DNA of 64,000 nucleotides. It comes from Aeromicrobium panaciterrae (GTDB lineage Bacteria > Actinomycetota > Actinomycetes > Propionibacteriales > Nocardioidaceae). Below the pieces are notes generated by a model. That model saw only the letters and a program-made list of their open reading frames with translations, had not been told where the DNA came from and searched no databases. Position numbers and translations under genes: made by a program. Where the stretch lies: contig NZ_JAVDWH010000001.1 in NCBI RefSeq assembly GCF_031457275.1, positions 806,001 through 870,000 of the forward strand, written 5' to 3'. Below are positions 36,633 through 45,929 of this stretch, piece after piece; position 1 is the stretch's first letter, and every line of letters begins with the position of its first letter.

Positions 36633-39600
36633 ATGGCTGGCGTCGCGTCGAAGCGAGCCGGGTTCTTGTCGAGCCCGATCGTCGCCATCGTGTCCGTCAT
36701 CGTTGCCCTCGCGCTGATCGTGACGGTTGGCATCACCGCCAAGAACAAGTTCCTTCCGAACGACTCGGTCACTGACACGTCGAAGGCGCTCCCAGTCGAC
36801 TTCCCGTCGAGCCTGACGCCGGTCGATTCGCCGCTCGTGAAGCGTGCGGAGAAGGTCACCTTCCAGATCCAGGCACCGACCGGACTCGACGTGAAGACGT
36901 TCGAGGTCTGGGATGACGGTCGCCCATACTTGAGCTGGTCGCCCGAAAAGGGCGACAAGCCGAAAGGTGCGCCCGTCTTCGACGTGACGTCGACTGAGTT
37001 CGACTACGTGCCCACGACGGCTGGTCAGCACGTCCTCACGGCACGCCTGATCGCCGCCGACGGCAAGATCTCGGTCGCGGCACCGTTCGTCGTCCCGGCT
37101 CTTGATCGCGCCGAGGATCTGTACGAGAAGCCGCCCACTGTCGTTGTCGACGGCGTTGAGAAGCCAAACTCCGAGCGCATGAAGCGAGCCTCGCTGTCGC
37201 CATCGCCCGGCGAGACCCCGAAGCAGCTCGCATCCCGACTCGGCGTTGGCGTCAAGAACTTGAACCCGGTGCCGACCAGCAAGTCCCTCTCGCTGCCCTA
37301 CGCGCCCGGCACGGTCATCGACTACAAGTTCCCGTCAGCTGCCGATGCAACCAAGAAGCTCAATGCAAAGAAGCCCGGCTCCCTTGCTGACAAGGCGGGG
37401 ATCACGGCGACGGTCAAGGACTGTGCCGCGACGGTGACGCTCAAGGATTCGGTCGGTGACGGGAAGGTCGCATTGTTCGCGACAACTCCGCTCAAGCCCG
37501 GCTACCTGCAGATTGGATCGCTCGAGAAGGGCAAGCCGTTCAAGACGTCCGGCTTGCCGATCGGCAAGACGTCGCTGATGGCGTACAGCTCTGAACTGGG
37601 TCTGACTGCGGCGATCCCGGTTTCGATCACGATCCCCGACGACTGCTCATCGCTCGGATGGACCGGCGATGCCAAGATCGTCAACGGCCTACTCATGACC
37701 GAGAAGTCCGTCGACAGGCCGTACGCCTATGTGTCGGTCGACCGGGGCGAATGGCAGCGATACCCAGCCGGACAAGGCAACTATCTCCAGAGCGGTTCGA
37801 TCAACTCTGTGACGGCCTATATGTCGACTACCAAATGGAATCAACTCGACGTACGGGTGTGGTCGTTCGACGGTTCGCAGGCCGCACAAGCCGCAAGCGG
37901 AACGTTCTGCCGTAAGAACATGCCAAACCCTGATCAGTGGAACGGTACCGACTCGAATGAGGGCTGCCGGTCGCCCGGGCCGCTGCCGCAAGATGGCACC
38001 GTCAACGCCACCAAGGGGTCGCTCAGCATCAAGGCGAGCCTGGGCGATATCGGCGCCGTGGGTGACGCGATCTCATCCGGTGGGAGCAGTGTTCCGGGGT
38101 TCGACGAGGTGACCGGGTACACCCCTGAGCCCGTCTCGGACGACCCGAGCGTGACGCAAACCATTCAGCTCCGCAGCGACCTTCCGGTGACGCTGGAGGC
38201 TGCTGCGTCTGAACAAGTCAAGCGAATCAGTTATCAGTTCAGCCTGTTCCCGATCAGCCAGAATACGACCTCCCTGCACCCACCAGGTGTGTTCTTTGTC
38301 GCCGAGAACAAGGGCACGAAGACCAAGGTCAACCCCTACAAATGGCGCGACGCCAAACTTCCGGGAACGGACGGCGACGATCAGGGCTTGTCCTTCGACG
38401 ATGCGCTGTCGCTGGAGCTCGCGAAAGCGAACATGGCTTCTGACCACAATCTCCTGACCACGCTCTATGTACGGGCGGTGGCAACTGACAATCAGTGCCT
38501 CGACAAGTGCCTCGACAACGGGCAAACGGGGAACCAATACTCGATTGGCATCGCATCCAACAGCATCAAGATCGACATGGCCGACGAGAAGAAATGGATT
38601 CAGGTCAAGCCAACGGCGAGCGTCAAACCGGGCATCGACACGAGTTTTCCCAAGGAAGCCACGCGTGGAAAGTGCTTCTCGATTCTCGACTACCCGGACA
38701 CGTCTTCATATCGGATGTTCCCGGGCTCCGCGCCGTATGTGGAGAAGCCCGTGGCGGAACAGATCTTCGGCGAGCCTAAGGTCGCGACCAAGATCGTCAA
38801 GAACGAGTCGTACAGGATCAATGCCAACGTCAGCGACCGGGCGATCGCGATCAGGGATTGGGGCGAAGAGACCAACGTCGTGCACTGTCTGGACCCGGAG
38901 GCTGACGCGATCTTCAAGGCCTCGTCGGACGCTGCCAAGGCCAAAAAGGAAGCCGAATGCGGGCTGGCCTGCCAGGCGACGGCCGTGCTGTTCGGGTTCG
39001 CGGTCGGCTTTGCCGTCGGTGGCCCGGCTGGCGCTGTCATCGGCGCGGCCGCTGGCTACTACTTCGCAGACGACCTGAAGGGCGCGACCAAGGCCCTCAA
39101 CGAGCTGCTGATCACCTACTACGACCTCATCTCGATGTTCTACAACCAAATGCGCACGGATTTCGTCGAGGCCATCGCCAAGTTCAACCCGGTATGCGTG
39201 GCGATCAAGTCGGGCGGCGCGGATGCGTACAAAGCTTGCTCGACGGTCGTGACGGTGGTCGTTCAGGCCGTGATCACGTACTACACCGGCCTGCCGCCGA
39301 CCGTTCCGACCTCGCAGGCTGCTCGCGCAATCGCCAACGGTGAGGCCGAAGCCTGGCTCGCTACTGGCATTGAGGTGGCAATGCGGCAGATCCCCGGCGT
39401 CGGCGCCGCCTGCGACACGTTGACGCTGGACGAAGAGACTGTCGAAGGCATGTCGACTGCCGGTGGGCTGGCTGACGGCCTGGGTGCCAACGGCATCCAG
39501 AAGCTCGTAGATGACTCGCGCCGCTCCAAGGAGGCGGGAGGTGGCATCTCGGCCTGCAACCTGGTCGCAAAAGCCGTCGCGCGCGCACTCTCGGACAAGA

Positions 39601-40100
39601 TGAACACCTTCTACTCGGGCCAAGTCGGTGCTGCGATGGAACTCCCGTACGGGCTGCCGCCGGGGACAGCGAGCGAGCCGGTCACCGACACCACGCCGGA
39701 GATCATCATCGAGACTCCAACAAGCCTCTTCACGTCCCTACAGACCTGCCCCATCACCGCAAACGTTCGCGTCCTTCTTGATGGTGGTGTCGACGGTGAC
39801 AAGGTTCTGTACACACTGCGCCCCATTCGGTCGACGCTGAAGACCGTGCCGGGTGCCAAGAAGCAGCGAGCGTCCATCCGAATCCCCGTGCTGCCCGACA
39901 GTCGAGCATTCCCGCCAAGCGCACAGACGTTGGAACCCAGCTATCCGAAGGACGACCCGAAGTACCTCAACGTGCAGGTCAATTCCCCGTGCTTCAAGGA
40001 CACGAACCTGGTGTTCGAGTTTGACAAGAAGGGCGGCAGTTTTCCGGCGTTCGTCGATGACGACCGTCCGAGCGACTTCTACTACATGGTGGTGAAGTAG
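36633..40100 (+). CDS. Large membrane-anchored surface protein with LysM-like and glycine-zipper segments
   Basis: The 1155-aa protein has an N-terminal membrane anchor (residues 9-33, SSPIVAIVSVIVALALIVTV) and an otherwise outer body. Residues 45-150 look like an Ig-type beta domain; about 190-235 resembles LysM (PGETPKQLASRLGVGVKNLN then LPYAPGTVIDY); 240-760 is beta-rich with a few cysteine pairs (CLDKCLDNG). At 787-812 there is a glycine zipper (FGFAVGFAVGGPAGAVIGAA), followed by a helical region with several cysteines (815-1000) and a final beta part. The ATG at 36633 has AGGAG at 5 nt. I know no family with this architecture. The next gene follows after 2 nt. Confidence 0.82.
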   Translation: MAGVASKRAGFLSSPIVAIVSVIVALALIVTVGITAKNKFLPNDSVTDTSKALPVDFPSSLTPVDSPLVKRAEKVTFQIQAPTGLDVKTFEVWDDGRPYLSWSPEKGDKPKGAPVFDVTSTEFDYVPTTAGQHVLTARLIAADGKISVAAPFVVPALDRAEDLYEKPPTVVVDGVEKPNSERMKRASLSPSPGETPKQLASRLGVGVKNLNPVPTSKSLSLPYAPGTVIDYKFPSAADATKKLNAKKPGSLADKAGITATVKDCAATVTLKDSVGDGKVALFATTPLKPGYLQIGSLEKGKPFKTSGLPIGKTSLMAYSSELGLTAAIPVSITIPDDCSSLGWTGDAKIVNGLLMTEKSVDRPYAYVSVDRGEWQRYPAGQGNYLQSGSINSVTAYMSTTKWNQLDVRVWSFDGSQAAQAASGTFCRKNMPNPDQWNGTDSNEGCRSPGPLPQDGTVNATKGSLSIKASLGDIGAVGDAISSGGSSVPGFDEVTGYTPEPVSDDPSVTQTIQLRSDLPVTLEAAASEQVKRISYQFSLFPISQNTTSLHPPGVFFVAENKGTKTKVNPYKWRDAKLPGTDGDDQGLSFDDALSLELAKANMASDHNLLTTLYVRAVATDNQCLDKCLDNGQTGNQYSIGIASNSIKIDMADEKKWIQVKPTASVKPGIDTSFPKEATRGKCFSILDYPDTSSYRMFPGSAPYVEKPVAEQIFGEPKVATKIVKNESYRINANVSDRAIAIRDWGEETNVVHCLDPEADAIFKASSDAAKAKKEAECGLACQATAVLFGFAVGFAVGGPAGAVIGAAAGYYFADDLKGATKALNELLITYYDLISMFYNQMRTDFVEAIAKFNPVCVAIKSGGADAYKACSTVVTVVVQAVITYYTGLPPTVPTSQAARAIANGEAEAWLATGIEVAMRQIPGVGAACDTLTLDEETVEGMSTAGGLADGLGANGIQKLVDDSRRSKEAGGGISACNLVAKAVARALSDKMNTFYSGQVGAAMELPYGLPPGTASEPVTDTTPEIIIETPTSLFTSLQTCPITANVRVLLDGGVDGDKVLYTLRPIRSTLKTVPGAKKQRASIRIPVLPDSRAFPPSAQTLEPSYPKDDPKYLNVQVNSPCFKDTNLVFEFDKKGGSFPAFVDDDRPSDFYYMVVK

Positions 40101-40102
40101 CC

Positions 40103-40981
40103 GTGGCTCTGGGTTTCCTGTCAGGTGTGTCGAACGCACTCGTCTCGAAGATCGCCATCGGTGCGGTCGTCGTGGCAGGGGTGGGAGGTGCTGTCGCGAA
40201 GTTCGTGCCGCCGCCGTCGGAGGACGTGGCGATCTGGTTCGATCAGCCGATCACCAAGCAGCACGTCCCCAAGGGACCTTTCAATCTGCTCCTGCACGTC
40301 GGTCGGGGGGAATTCGCCACCTCAGTGAGAGTGGAAGTGGCGAAGGTTGGCGGCGGTGCAGGTCCCACTCTGACGACTGACAAGATCACTCGATCCGGGT
40401 TGGCGAGCGAGACTGAAGGGCCCTATGAGCCTCAGGGGCTGCAGACAGCGACCGTTGTGTGGATCCCACGGGCGCCGGGGGCATACAAGTTGACACCTTC
40501 CTTCGCCACCGGTGGCAGCTGGATCAAGGGCCACACCATCATCGTGACGGTTGACGGCGAACCCAAGGGGCCCAGTCTGCCGACAAAGCCGACCCCGACT
40601 CCCTCGCCGACGGAATCAACACCGACGCCGATTGAGACGACAGAACCGGTGCTCTCGCCGCCAGACGCCGTGGGCGAAGTCGCCCGCATCGCTGGAGCAG
40701 GGTATGTGTATCGGTTCCAGGCGACGGCGATTGAACCCGCCGACGCAACGGTGACGGTGAACATCATGCAAGGAGACGAGTCCGACTACTCGCCCTACCC
40801 GTGCGAGCCGCTGAGCCAGGACGATGACGACCCCAGCCGGAGTCAATGCCACCTCGACTGGCTGTCGGCCGGGACAACGTCGCGCACGGTGAAGGTCTCG
40901 TACTTCTTCTACATCGAAGCCAACGGGCAGGCGTTCACCACCCCGATTGGCTCATTCATCGCCGGCACCAGCAAGGACTAG
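40103..40981 (+). CDS. Membrane-anchored surface protein, partner of the upstream large protein
   Basis: The 292-aa protein has an N-terminal hydrophobic anchor (residues 12-35, SKIAIGAVVVAGVGGAVAKF), a beta-sandwich domain (42-150), a Pro/Thr linker (TKPTPTPSPTESTPTPIETT, about 160-180), and a C-terminal beta domain (195-288) with two cysteines (YPCEPLS and SQCHLDW) that can form a disulfide across an acidic DDDDPS loop. It starts at GTG 40103, 2 nt after the large protein, so they are one operon and probably one surface assembly. No family is recognised. Confidence 0.8.
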   Translation: MALGFLSGVSNALVSKIAIGAVVVAGVGGAVAKFVPPPSEDVAIWFDQPITKQHVPKGPFNLLLHVGRGEFATSVRVEVAKVGGGAGPTLTTDKITRSGLASETEGPYEPQGLQTATVVWIPRAPGAYKLTPSFATGGSWIKGHTIIVTVDGEPKGPSLPTKPTPTPSPTESTPTPIETTEPVLSPPDAVGEVARIAGAGYVYRFQATAIEPADATVTVNIMQGDESDYSPYPCEPLSQDDDDPSRSQCHLDWLSAGTTSRTVKVSYFFYIEANGQAFTTPIGSFIAGTSKD

Positions 40982-40991
40982 CTGCATCCGT

Positions 40992-41021
40992 CCGTACCCG
41001 AGGTACGGCGTCATATACGTT
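40992..41021 (+). promoter_or_regulatory. Palindrome and -10 box before the acyl-CoA synthetase gene
   Basis: CCGTACC-CGA-GGTACGG (40992-41008) is a perfect 7-bp hairpin with no T tract. It covers the expected -35 region of a promoter whose -10 box TACGTT (41016-41021) ends 7 nt before the ATG. It may be an operator or, less likely, a terminator for the preceding operon. Confidence 0.45.
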
Positions 41022-41028
41022 GGAACGC

Positions 41029-42624
41029 ATGACTGAACTGGGATTTACGCTCAAGGTTTTCCGTCAGATCGGCATGATGAAGCCGATCTTGCCGCACAAG
41101 ATGCTGGGCGCAGGTCTTCAGCTAGTCAAGTGGGGGCCGGGCTTCCCGTCTGGTGTGAACGCCGCTGCCAAGCGCTTCCCCCGCCAACTCGCCATCATCG
41201 ACGATGCAGGCGAACTGACCTGGTCGGAGTTCGCTGCGCAGATCAATCAGCTCACGCAGGCGCTGAAGGACCGCGGGATCGAGGCGGGCGACTCAGTCGC
41301 ACTGCTGTGCCGCAACCACCGCTACATGCTGATCGCGATGATCGCGATCATGCAGGCCGGCGGACGTGTGCTCCTGCTCAACACCATGGCCAGCCGCTCG
41401 CAGCTCGGCGAACTTGCCAAGCGGGAGAACGCCTCGCTGGTGATCGTGGATCAGGAGTTCCTCGAGGTCGCCGGCGACGTCGATCAGGACAAGGTGATCC
41501 TCGCCTGGGCTGACGACGATGCGCCGGCTGGCCTGCCCTCTGTCGCGGCGATCAGCGCCGACCAGCCCACCAAGGGTCACTCGAAGCCGGCACGCAACGG
41601 TCAGGTCGTCATCTTCACGTCGGGCACCACAGGTCTCCCCAAGGGAGCGCGCCGCGAGGAGCCAGCAGATCTCAAGCCGCTCGTCTCATTCTTCGGCGCG
41701 ATCCCTTACCGCGGCAACGCCACGATCGTTCTCGCGGCGCCGCTGTTCCACTCGTGGGGCCTCATCAACTTCGGCTTCGGTCTCTCGTTGGCGCCCACAT
41801 ACGTCTTACGCCGCCGATTCGAGCCGACCCGTGTCATCAAGGACATCGAGGAGCAGAAGGCCGATGCGCTTGTCGTCGTCCCGCTGATGATGCAGCGCAT
41901 GGTCGACGCCGATCCCGAGGTGATCAAGAAGGCTGACGTTTCGTCGCTCAAGATCACTGCGAGCAGCGGATCAGCGCTCGCTGGTGAGTTGGCGAACCAC
42001 TACATGGACACGTTCACCGACTCGGTCTACAACTTCTACGGCGCAACCGAGACCGGATGGGTCACGATCGCCAGCCCGACCGATCTGCGCGAAGCGCCGG
42101 GTACGGCAGGCGTCCCGCCATTCCGTACGACCGTCCGCATCCTCGACGCTGAGGGCAAGGAAGTGCCGCGTGGAGAGACTGGCGTCATCCACGTCGGCAA
42201 CGACATGCCGTTCGGCGGCTACACCGACGGCAATACCAAGGCCTTCAGCGATGGGCTGATGAGCACCGGCGACCTCGGTCACTTCGACGAGAACGGACGA
42301 CTGTTCGTGTCGGGCCGTGACGACGACATGATCATCTCCGGCGGTGAGAACGTCTTCCCGCGCGAGCTCGAAGACGCGCTGATCGATCATCCCGACGTCG
42401 CTGACGTGGTCGTCACCGGCATCGACGACGACAAATTCGGCCAGGTGCTGGCTGCGTATGTCGTGGTCAAGGACGGCAAGTCACTCACCGAGGACGACAT
42501 CAAAACGTACGCGAAAGAGCATGTTGCTCGCTTCGCCGTACCGGGCAAGACGATGTTCCTGGACGAGCTTCCGCGCAACCCCACCGGCAAGGTCATGAAA
42601 CGCGAGCTGCCCGAGTTCGAATGA
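41029..42624 (+). CDS. Acyl-CoA synthetase / AMP-dependent ligase
   Basis: The 531-aa ANL-superfamily enzyme activates a carboxylic acid, probably a fatty acid, through an acyl-adenylate. Motifs are VIFTSGTTGLPKGARREEP (P-loop, near residue 198), NFYGATETGWVTIASP (A5), STGDLGHFDENGRLFVSGRD (A7-A8) and the C-terminal lysine in PRNPTGKVMKRELPEFE. The start is ATG 41029; an open frame upstream overlaps the previous gene and is not used. A TACGTT box 7 nt before the ATG points to a leaderless mRNA, separate from the surface-protein operon. Confidence 0.93.
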   Translation: MTELGFTLKVFRQIGMMKPILPHKMLGAGLQLVKWGPGFPSGVNAAAKRFPRQLAIIDDAGELTWSEFAAQINQLTQALKDRGIEAGDSVALLCRNHRYMLIAMIAIMQAGGRVLLLNTMASRSQLGELAKRENASLVIVDQEFLEVAGDVDQDKVILAWADDDAPAGLPSVAAISADQPTKGHSKPARNGQVVIFTSGTTGLPKGARREEPADLKPLVSFFGAIPYRGNATIVLAAPLFHSWGLINFGFGLSLAPTYVLRRRFEPTRVIKDIEEQKADALVVVPLMMQRMVDADPEVIKKADVSSLKITASSGSALAGELANHYMDTFTDSVYNFYGATETGWVTIASPTDLREAPGTAGVPPFRTTVRILDAEGKEVPRGETGVIHVGNDMPFGGYTDGNTKAFSDGLMSTGDLGHFDENGRLFVSGRDDDMIISGGENVFPRELEDALIDHPDVADVVVTGIDDDKFGQVLAAYVVVKDGKSLTEDDIKTYAKEHVARFAVPGKTMFLDELPRNPTGKVMKRELPEFE

Positions 42625-42645
42625 CGACGCCACTAGGCTGACTGC

Positions 42646-43023
42646 GTGAACATCACGTACGACCCGCATCCGGATGGGCAGCCCGATCCTGGCGAGGTCG
42701 TGTGGACCTGGGTTGCGTACGAGGACGATCCCACTCAGGGCAAGGATCGGCCGGTCGTGCTGATCTCACGCGAGGGTGACCAGCTCATCGGGTTGATGAT
42801 GACCTCGGTGGATCACGATCGCGACATGGCGGACGAGGCAGTTGCTGGCCGCTATTGGTACAACCTCGGGTCAGGACCTTGGGACTCCAAGGGTCGACCG
42901 AGCGAGGTCCGTCTGGATCGTTTCCTTGTCGTGGATCCTGCCGATGTACGACGCGAGGGCGCCGTCCTCGACGAACCGCGATTCACTGCACTCGTCTCAG
43001 CGCTGGGACCACACCTGCCGTGA
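42646..43023 (+). CDS. Solitary PemK/MazF-like protein
   Basis: The 125-aa protein has the beta-barrel pattern of PemK/MazF: PDPGEVVWTWVAYEDD at the start, RPVVLISREGDQLIGLMMTS in the middle and a C-terminal EVRLDRFLVVDPADV strand. In toxins this fold is an mRNA endoribonuclease, but no antitoxin gene lies on either side. The GTG start has TAGGCT (42634-42639) exactly 6 nt upstream, so it has its own leaderless promoter. Its stop overlaps the GTG of the YihY gene. A non-toxic role is quite possible. Confidence 0.75.
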   Translation: MNITYDPHPDGQPDPGEVVWTWVAYEDDPTQGKDRPVVLISREGDQLIGLMMTSVDHDRDMADEAVAGRYWYNLGSGPWDSKGRPSEVRLDRFLVVDPADVRREGAVLDEPRFTALVSALGPHLP

Positions 43024-44021
43024 CTGAGCCCCGTATTGGCCGCATCGACGCATTCCAGCGCAAGCACGCAATCCTCGGATTTCCGATTGCCGTCATCTAC
43101 AAATATTTCGATGACCAGGGGCCTTACCTCGCGGCGATCATTTCTTACTACGCCTTCATCGCAATCTTCCCGTTGCTGCTGATCTCGACCTCGATTCTCG
43201 GCTTCGTCCTGCAGGACGATCCAGATCTGCGTGACCGCCTGCTCGACTCCGCGCTGAGTCAGTTCCCGATCGTCGGTGATGCGCTCGGACGCCCCAACGG
43301 CCTGAACGGCAGCACGGGGGCGATTGTGATCGGTTCGCTGGCGGCGCTATATGGCTCGATGGGCCTGGGTCAGGCCACCCAGAATGCTGCCAACATCGCG
43401 TGGTCGGTTCCGCGCAACAGTCGCGCCAACCCATTCCTGCTGCGCCTGCGGAGCATCTTCTTCCTCGCCGCCAGCGGACTGGGCATCCTTTTGATCGCTG
43501 TCATCACGACGTTGTTCAGCAACCCCGACCAGATCGGCGTTGGGGTCTCGAGAGAGATCACGTTTGCAATCAAGATCGTGGGCTTCTTGCTGAGCGTCTT
43601 GATTTTCGGTGCCCTGTTCCGGCTGGTCAGCGGTGGACGAGGCTCGTGGCGGTCAGTTCTTCCTGGGGCGGCCACGACGGCTCTTCTATGGCAGCTGTTG
43701 CAGGTCGGTGGCCAATCCTTCGTGGAGAACGTGATCAACAAGGCCAGCTCGATGAACTCGACGTTCGCGCTGGTGCTCGGTCTCATGGCGTTCATCTTCT
43801 TGGCGGCCGTCATGGCTGTCCTCGGACTCGAGGTCAACGTCGTCACGGCTCGCAAGCTCTACCCGCGCGCGTTGCTCACTCCGTTCACTGACAACGTCGT
43901 GCTCACGGACGCAGATCAGAAGGCGTACGCGGCATACGCGAAGTCGCAGCGACACAAGGGATTCCAGTCGGTGGAGGTCACGTTCGAGGACCGCAAGCCG
44001 AAGCCGCCGCTGTCCGACTAG
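43020..44021 (+). CDS. YihY/BrkB family inner-membrane protein
   Basis: The 333-aa protein has about six helices in the YihY (UPF0761) layout: AAIISYYAFIAIFPLLLIST near residue 40, a conserved LYGSMGLGQATQNAANIAWS stretch near 112, and two pairs of C-terminal helices with FIFLAAVMAVLGLEVNVVTA. Family members were once proposed as RNase BN; a transport role is more likely. GTG at 43020 overlaps the upstream TGA (GTGA). The charged tail is cytosolic. Confidence 0.88.
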   Translation: MTEPRIGRIDAFQRKHAILGFPIAVIYKYFDDQGPYLAAIISYYAFIAIFPLLLISTSILGFVLQDDPDLRDRLLDSALSQFPIVGDALGRPNGLNGSTGAIVIGSLAALYGSMGLGQATQNAANIAWSVPRNSRANPFLLRLRSIFFLAASGLGILLIAVITTLFSNPDQIGVGVSREITFAIKIVGFLLSVLIFGALFRLVSGGRGSWRSVLPGAATTALLWQLLQVGGQSFVENVINKASSMNSTFALVLGLMAFIFLAAVMAVLGLEVNVVTARKLYPRALLTPFTDNVVLTDADQKAYAAYAKSQRHKGFQSVEVTFEDRKPKPPLSD

Positions 44022-44057
44022 GCTTAGGGCACACACCGACAACCGTGAGGAAATGCC

Positions 44058-44453
44058 ATGCCTACGGGCAAAGTGAAGTGGTACGACGCTGAAAAGGGCT
44101 TTGGGTTCCTGAGCCAGGACGAGGGCGAAGACGTCTACGTCCGCTCTGACGCCCTGCCCGCCGGCGTTGACACGCTCAAAGCTGGCAGCCGCGTTGAGTT
44201 CGGCATCGTGCAGGGCAGCCGTGGAGACCAGGCTCTCCAGGTACGTCTTCTCGATCCCGTCACGTCGGTGTCGAAGTCACAGTCGCAGGCCCGTCGCAAG
44301 GATCCCGAGGCCATGGCGGTCATCGTCGAGGACCTCATCAAGATGCTCGACAAGATCGGTGAGGGCTACCGTCACGGTCGCCACCCCGACAACAAGGTCT
44401 CGAAGCCGGCGGCTCAGGTTCTCCGCGCAGTCGCCACCGAGCTCGAGCTCTAG
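44058..44453 (+). CDS. Cold-shock-domain protein with C-terminal extension
   Basis: The 131-aa protein has an N-terminal CSD (residues 1-66, GKVKWYDAEKGFGFLSQDEG and DVYVRSDALPAG) and a C-terminal helical part (75-131, MAVIVEDLIKMLDKIGEGY) that is conserved in actinobacterial homologues. The RNP2 motif reads DVYVRSDAL, without the usual aromatic-His pair, so nucleic-acid binding may be altered. The ATG has GAGGA at 7 nt. Its TAG interlocks with the convergent MFS stop (CTAG at 44450-44453). Confidence 0.92.
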   Translation: MPTGKVKWYDAEKGFGFLSQDEGEDVYVRSDALPAGVDTLKAGSRVEFGIVQGSRGDQALQVRLLDPVTSVSKSQSQARRKDPEAMAVIVEDLIKMLDKIGEGYRHGRHPDNKVSKPAAQVLRAVATELEL

Positions 44454-45871
44454 AGCTCAGCGGGCTCGCTCGCGCGTGGCGCTGGTTCGTTGCGCGCTCG
44501 CGTGAGCACGAATGCGAGCCAGCCGAGCAGAATCGCGGCGATAGCGAGCAGGCCAACCCGTGGTGTGGCATCGATCGTGAACAGGCCGATGCCGATCAGA
44601 CCACCGATGACCCACGAGAGCTGAAGCAGCGTCTCGGACCGGGCGAACATGCTCGTGCGGACCTCTTCGCGTACGTCGTTCTGGATCAACGCATCAAGGC
44701 TCAGCTTGCCGAGTGACTGGCACAGGCCGATCGTCACGCCCAAGATCACGACGGTCCACCACGTGAACAGGACGGCAACGACACTGACGACGGCAACGTC
44801 GAGGATCAGTACGGCGATGACGACGTTCTGCGGCTTGCGGGAGCGGGCGGATGAACCGATGAGGACACCAAGAACGTTTCCGAATCCGGCACCACCAATG
44901 ACGAGCCCAAGCAGGATGGTCGCGCTGCCGCTCCATCCCATCGACTCGGGTGGCTCGCGCAGAGTGAACGCCATGAAGATTGTCAGGAACCCGGACAGCA
45001 GTCGCAGGCCAGCGTTGCTGCGAAGCCCATTGACGACGCCGCGAGTGATGCTGATGCCCTTCTTCTTGGCCGACGCGGCGATGTGGGCGAGATCGACCGG
45101 CTCTTCGCCTTCGCTCGAGTCGACTCGCGGCGGCAGCAAGATCGCCAGGATGGTGCCGATCACGAACAGGAGTGCCGCGTAGCGCAGCGCCCAGGGGGCT
45201 CCGATGGCCGCGGCGCCGATCGCGATGGGCGCTGAGATCGCTCCGGCAGCCGTACCGGTCAGCGAGATACGTGAGTTGGCCTTCACCAGCGTGAAATCTG
45301 GCGGCAGGATGCGTGGCACTGCGGAGGCACGGGTGACGCCGTACGCCTTGGATGCCACCAGGCAGCCGAGCGCGGCGAAGTAGAACGCGGGGGATTCGTC
45401 GACGACCGCTCCGGCGAGCACCCAGCAGCAGAACGCGCGTACGGCGAGGGTGGCACCGATCGCCCAACGGCGACCGCGGCGGAACCGGTCGAGGAACGGG
45501 CCAATCAGCGGTGCGACGATCGCGAACGGGAGCATCGTCAGCACGAGGAACAGCGCGACCTGTCCAGCTGCGTCGTCGGTCGGGACCGTGAAGAAGAGCG
45601 TGCCAGCCAGCGATACGGCGATCGCCGCATCACCTGCCGTGTTGAAGGCATGCAGCTCGAGCAGTCGCGAAAGACCGCTCTCACCTGCGCCACCGGCGTG
45701 GGTGAATCGTCGGGCGCCGGTGAATGCCGTGGTGCTGCCCTGAGCAACAGCTCGGGCCGTACGGGTGGAGACCTTGCCAGCGATACGTGCGGATCGGGAG
45801 AGACGCGACTCGGGCGGTTCTATGGGCGCAGGAGGGTGGACGGGTGACTGCGGCTCGTCCTGCTCGTCCAT
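44450..45871 (-). CDS. MFS transporter with basic N-terminal tail
   Basis: The 473-aa protein starts with a Pro- and Glu-rich then Arg-rich cytosolic tail of about 65 residues, followed by about twelve helices. MFS signatures are PLIGPFLDRFRRGRRWAIG near residue 118 and the LVKANSRISLTGTAAGAISA stretch near 185. Substrate unknown. The start at 45871 was chosen because it gives the acidic MDEQDEPQ head; the open frame continues upstream across the promoter of the divergent DUF3027 gene, which is unlikely to be coding. Confidence 0.82.
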   Translation of the reverse strand: MDEQDEPQSPVHPPAPIEPPESRLSRSARIAGKVSTRTARAVAQGSTTAFTGARRFTHAGGAGESGLSRLLELHAFNTAGDAAIAVSLAGTLFFTVPTDDAAGQVALFLVLTMLPFAIVAPLIGPFLDRFRRGRRWAIGATLAVRAFCCWVLAGAVVDESPAFYFAALGCLVASKAYGVTRASAVPRILPPDFTLVKANSRISLTGTAAGAISAPIAIGAAAIGAPWALRYAALLFVIGTILAILLPPRVDSSEGEEPVDLAHIAASAKKKGISITRGVVNGLRSNAGLRLLSGFLTIFMAFTLREPPESMGWSGSATILLGLVIGGAGFGNVLGVLIGSSARSRKPQNVVIAVLILDVAVVSVVAVLFTWWTVVILGVTIGLCQSLGKLSLDALIQNDVREEVRTSMFARSETLLQLSWVIGGLIGIGLFTIDATPRVGLLAIAAILLGWLAFVLTRARNEPAPRASEPAEL

Positions 45872-45929
45872 ATCTTCATCCTGCCTCACCGCGGGTAGCG
45901 CGCACGGTGGGCCATGGAACAATGGACGC

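Noticed and set aside
40846..41028. N-terminal extension of the acyl-CoA synthetase
   Set aside because: It overlaps the coding end of the surface protein, has unlike composition, and the promoter and leaderless ATG at 41029 explain the start.
42855..43019. N-terminal extension of the YihY protein
   Set aside because: It lies in another frame of the PemK-like gene; the GTGA overlap at 43020 is a normal coupled start.
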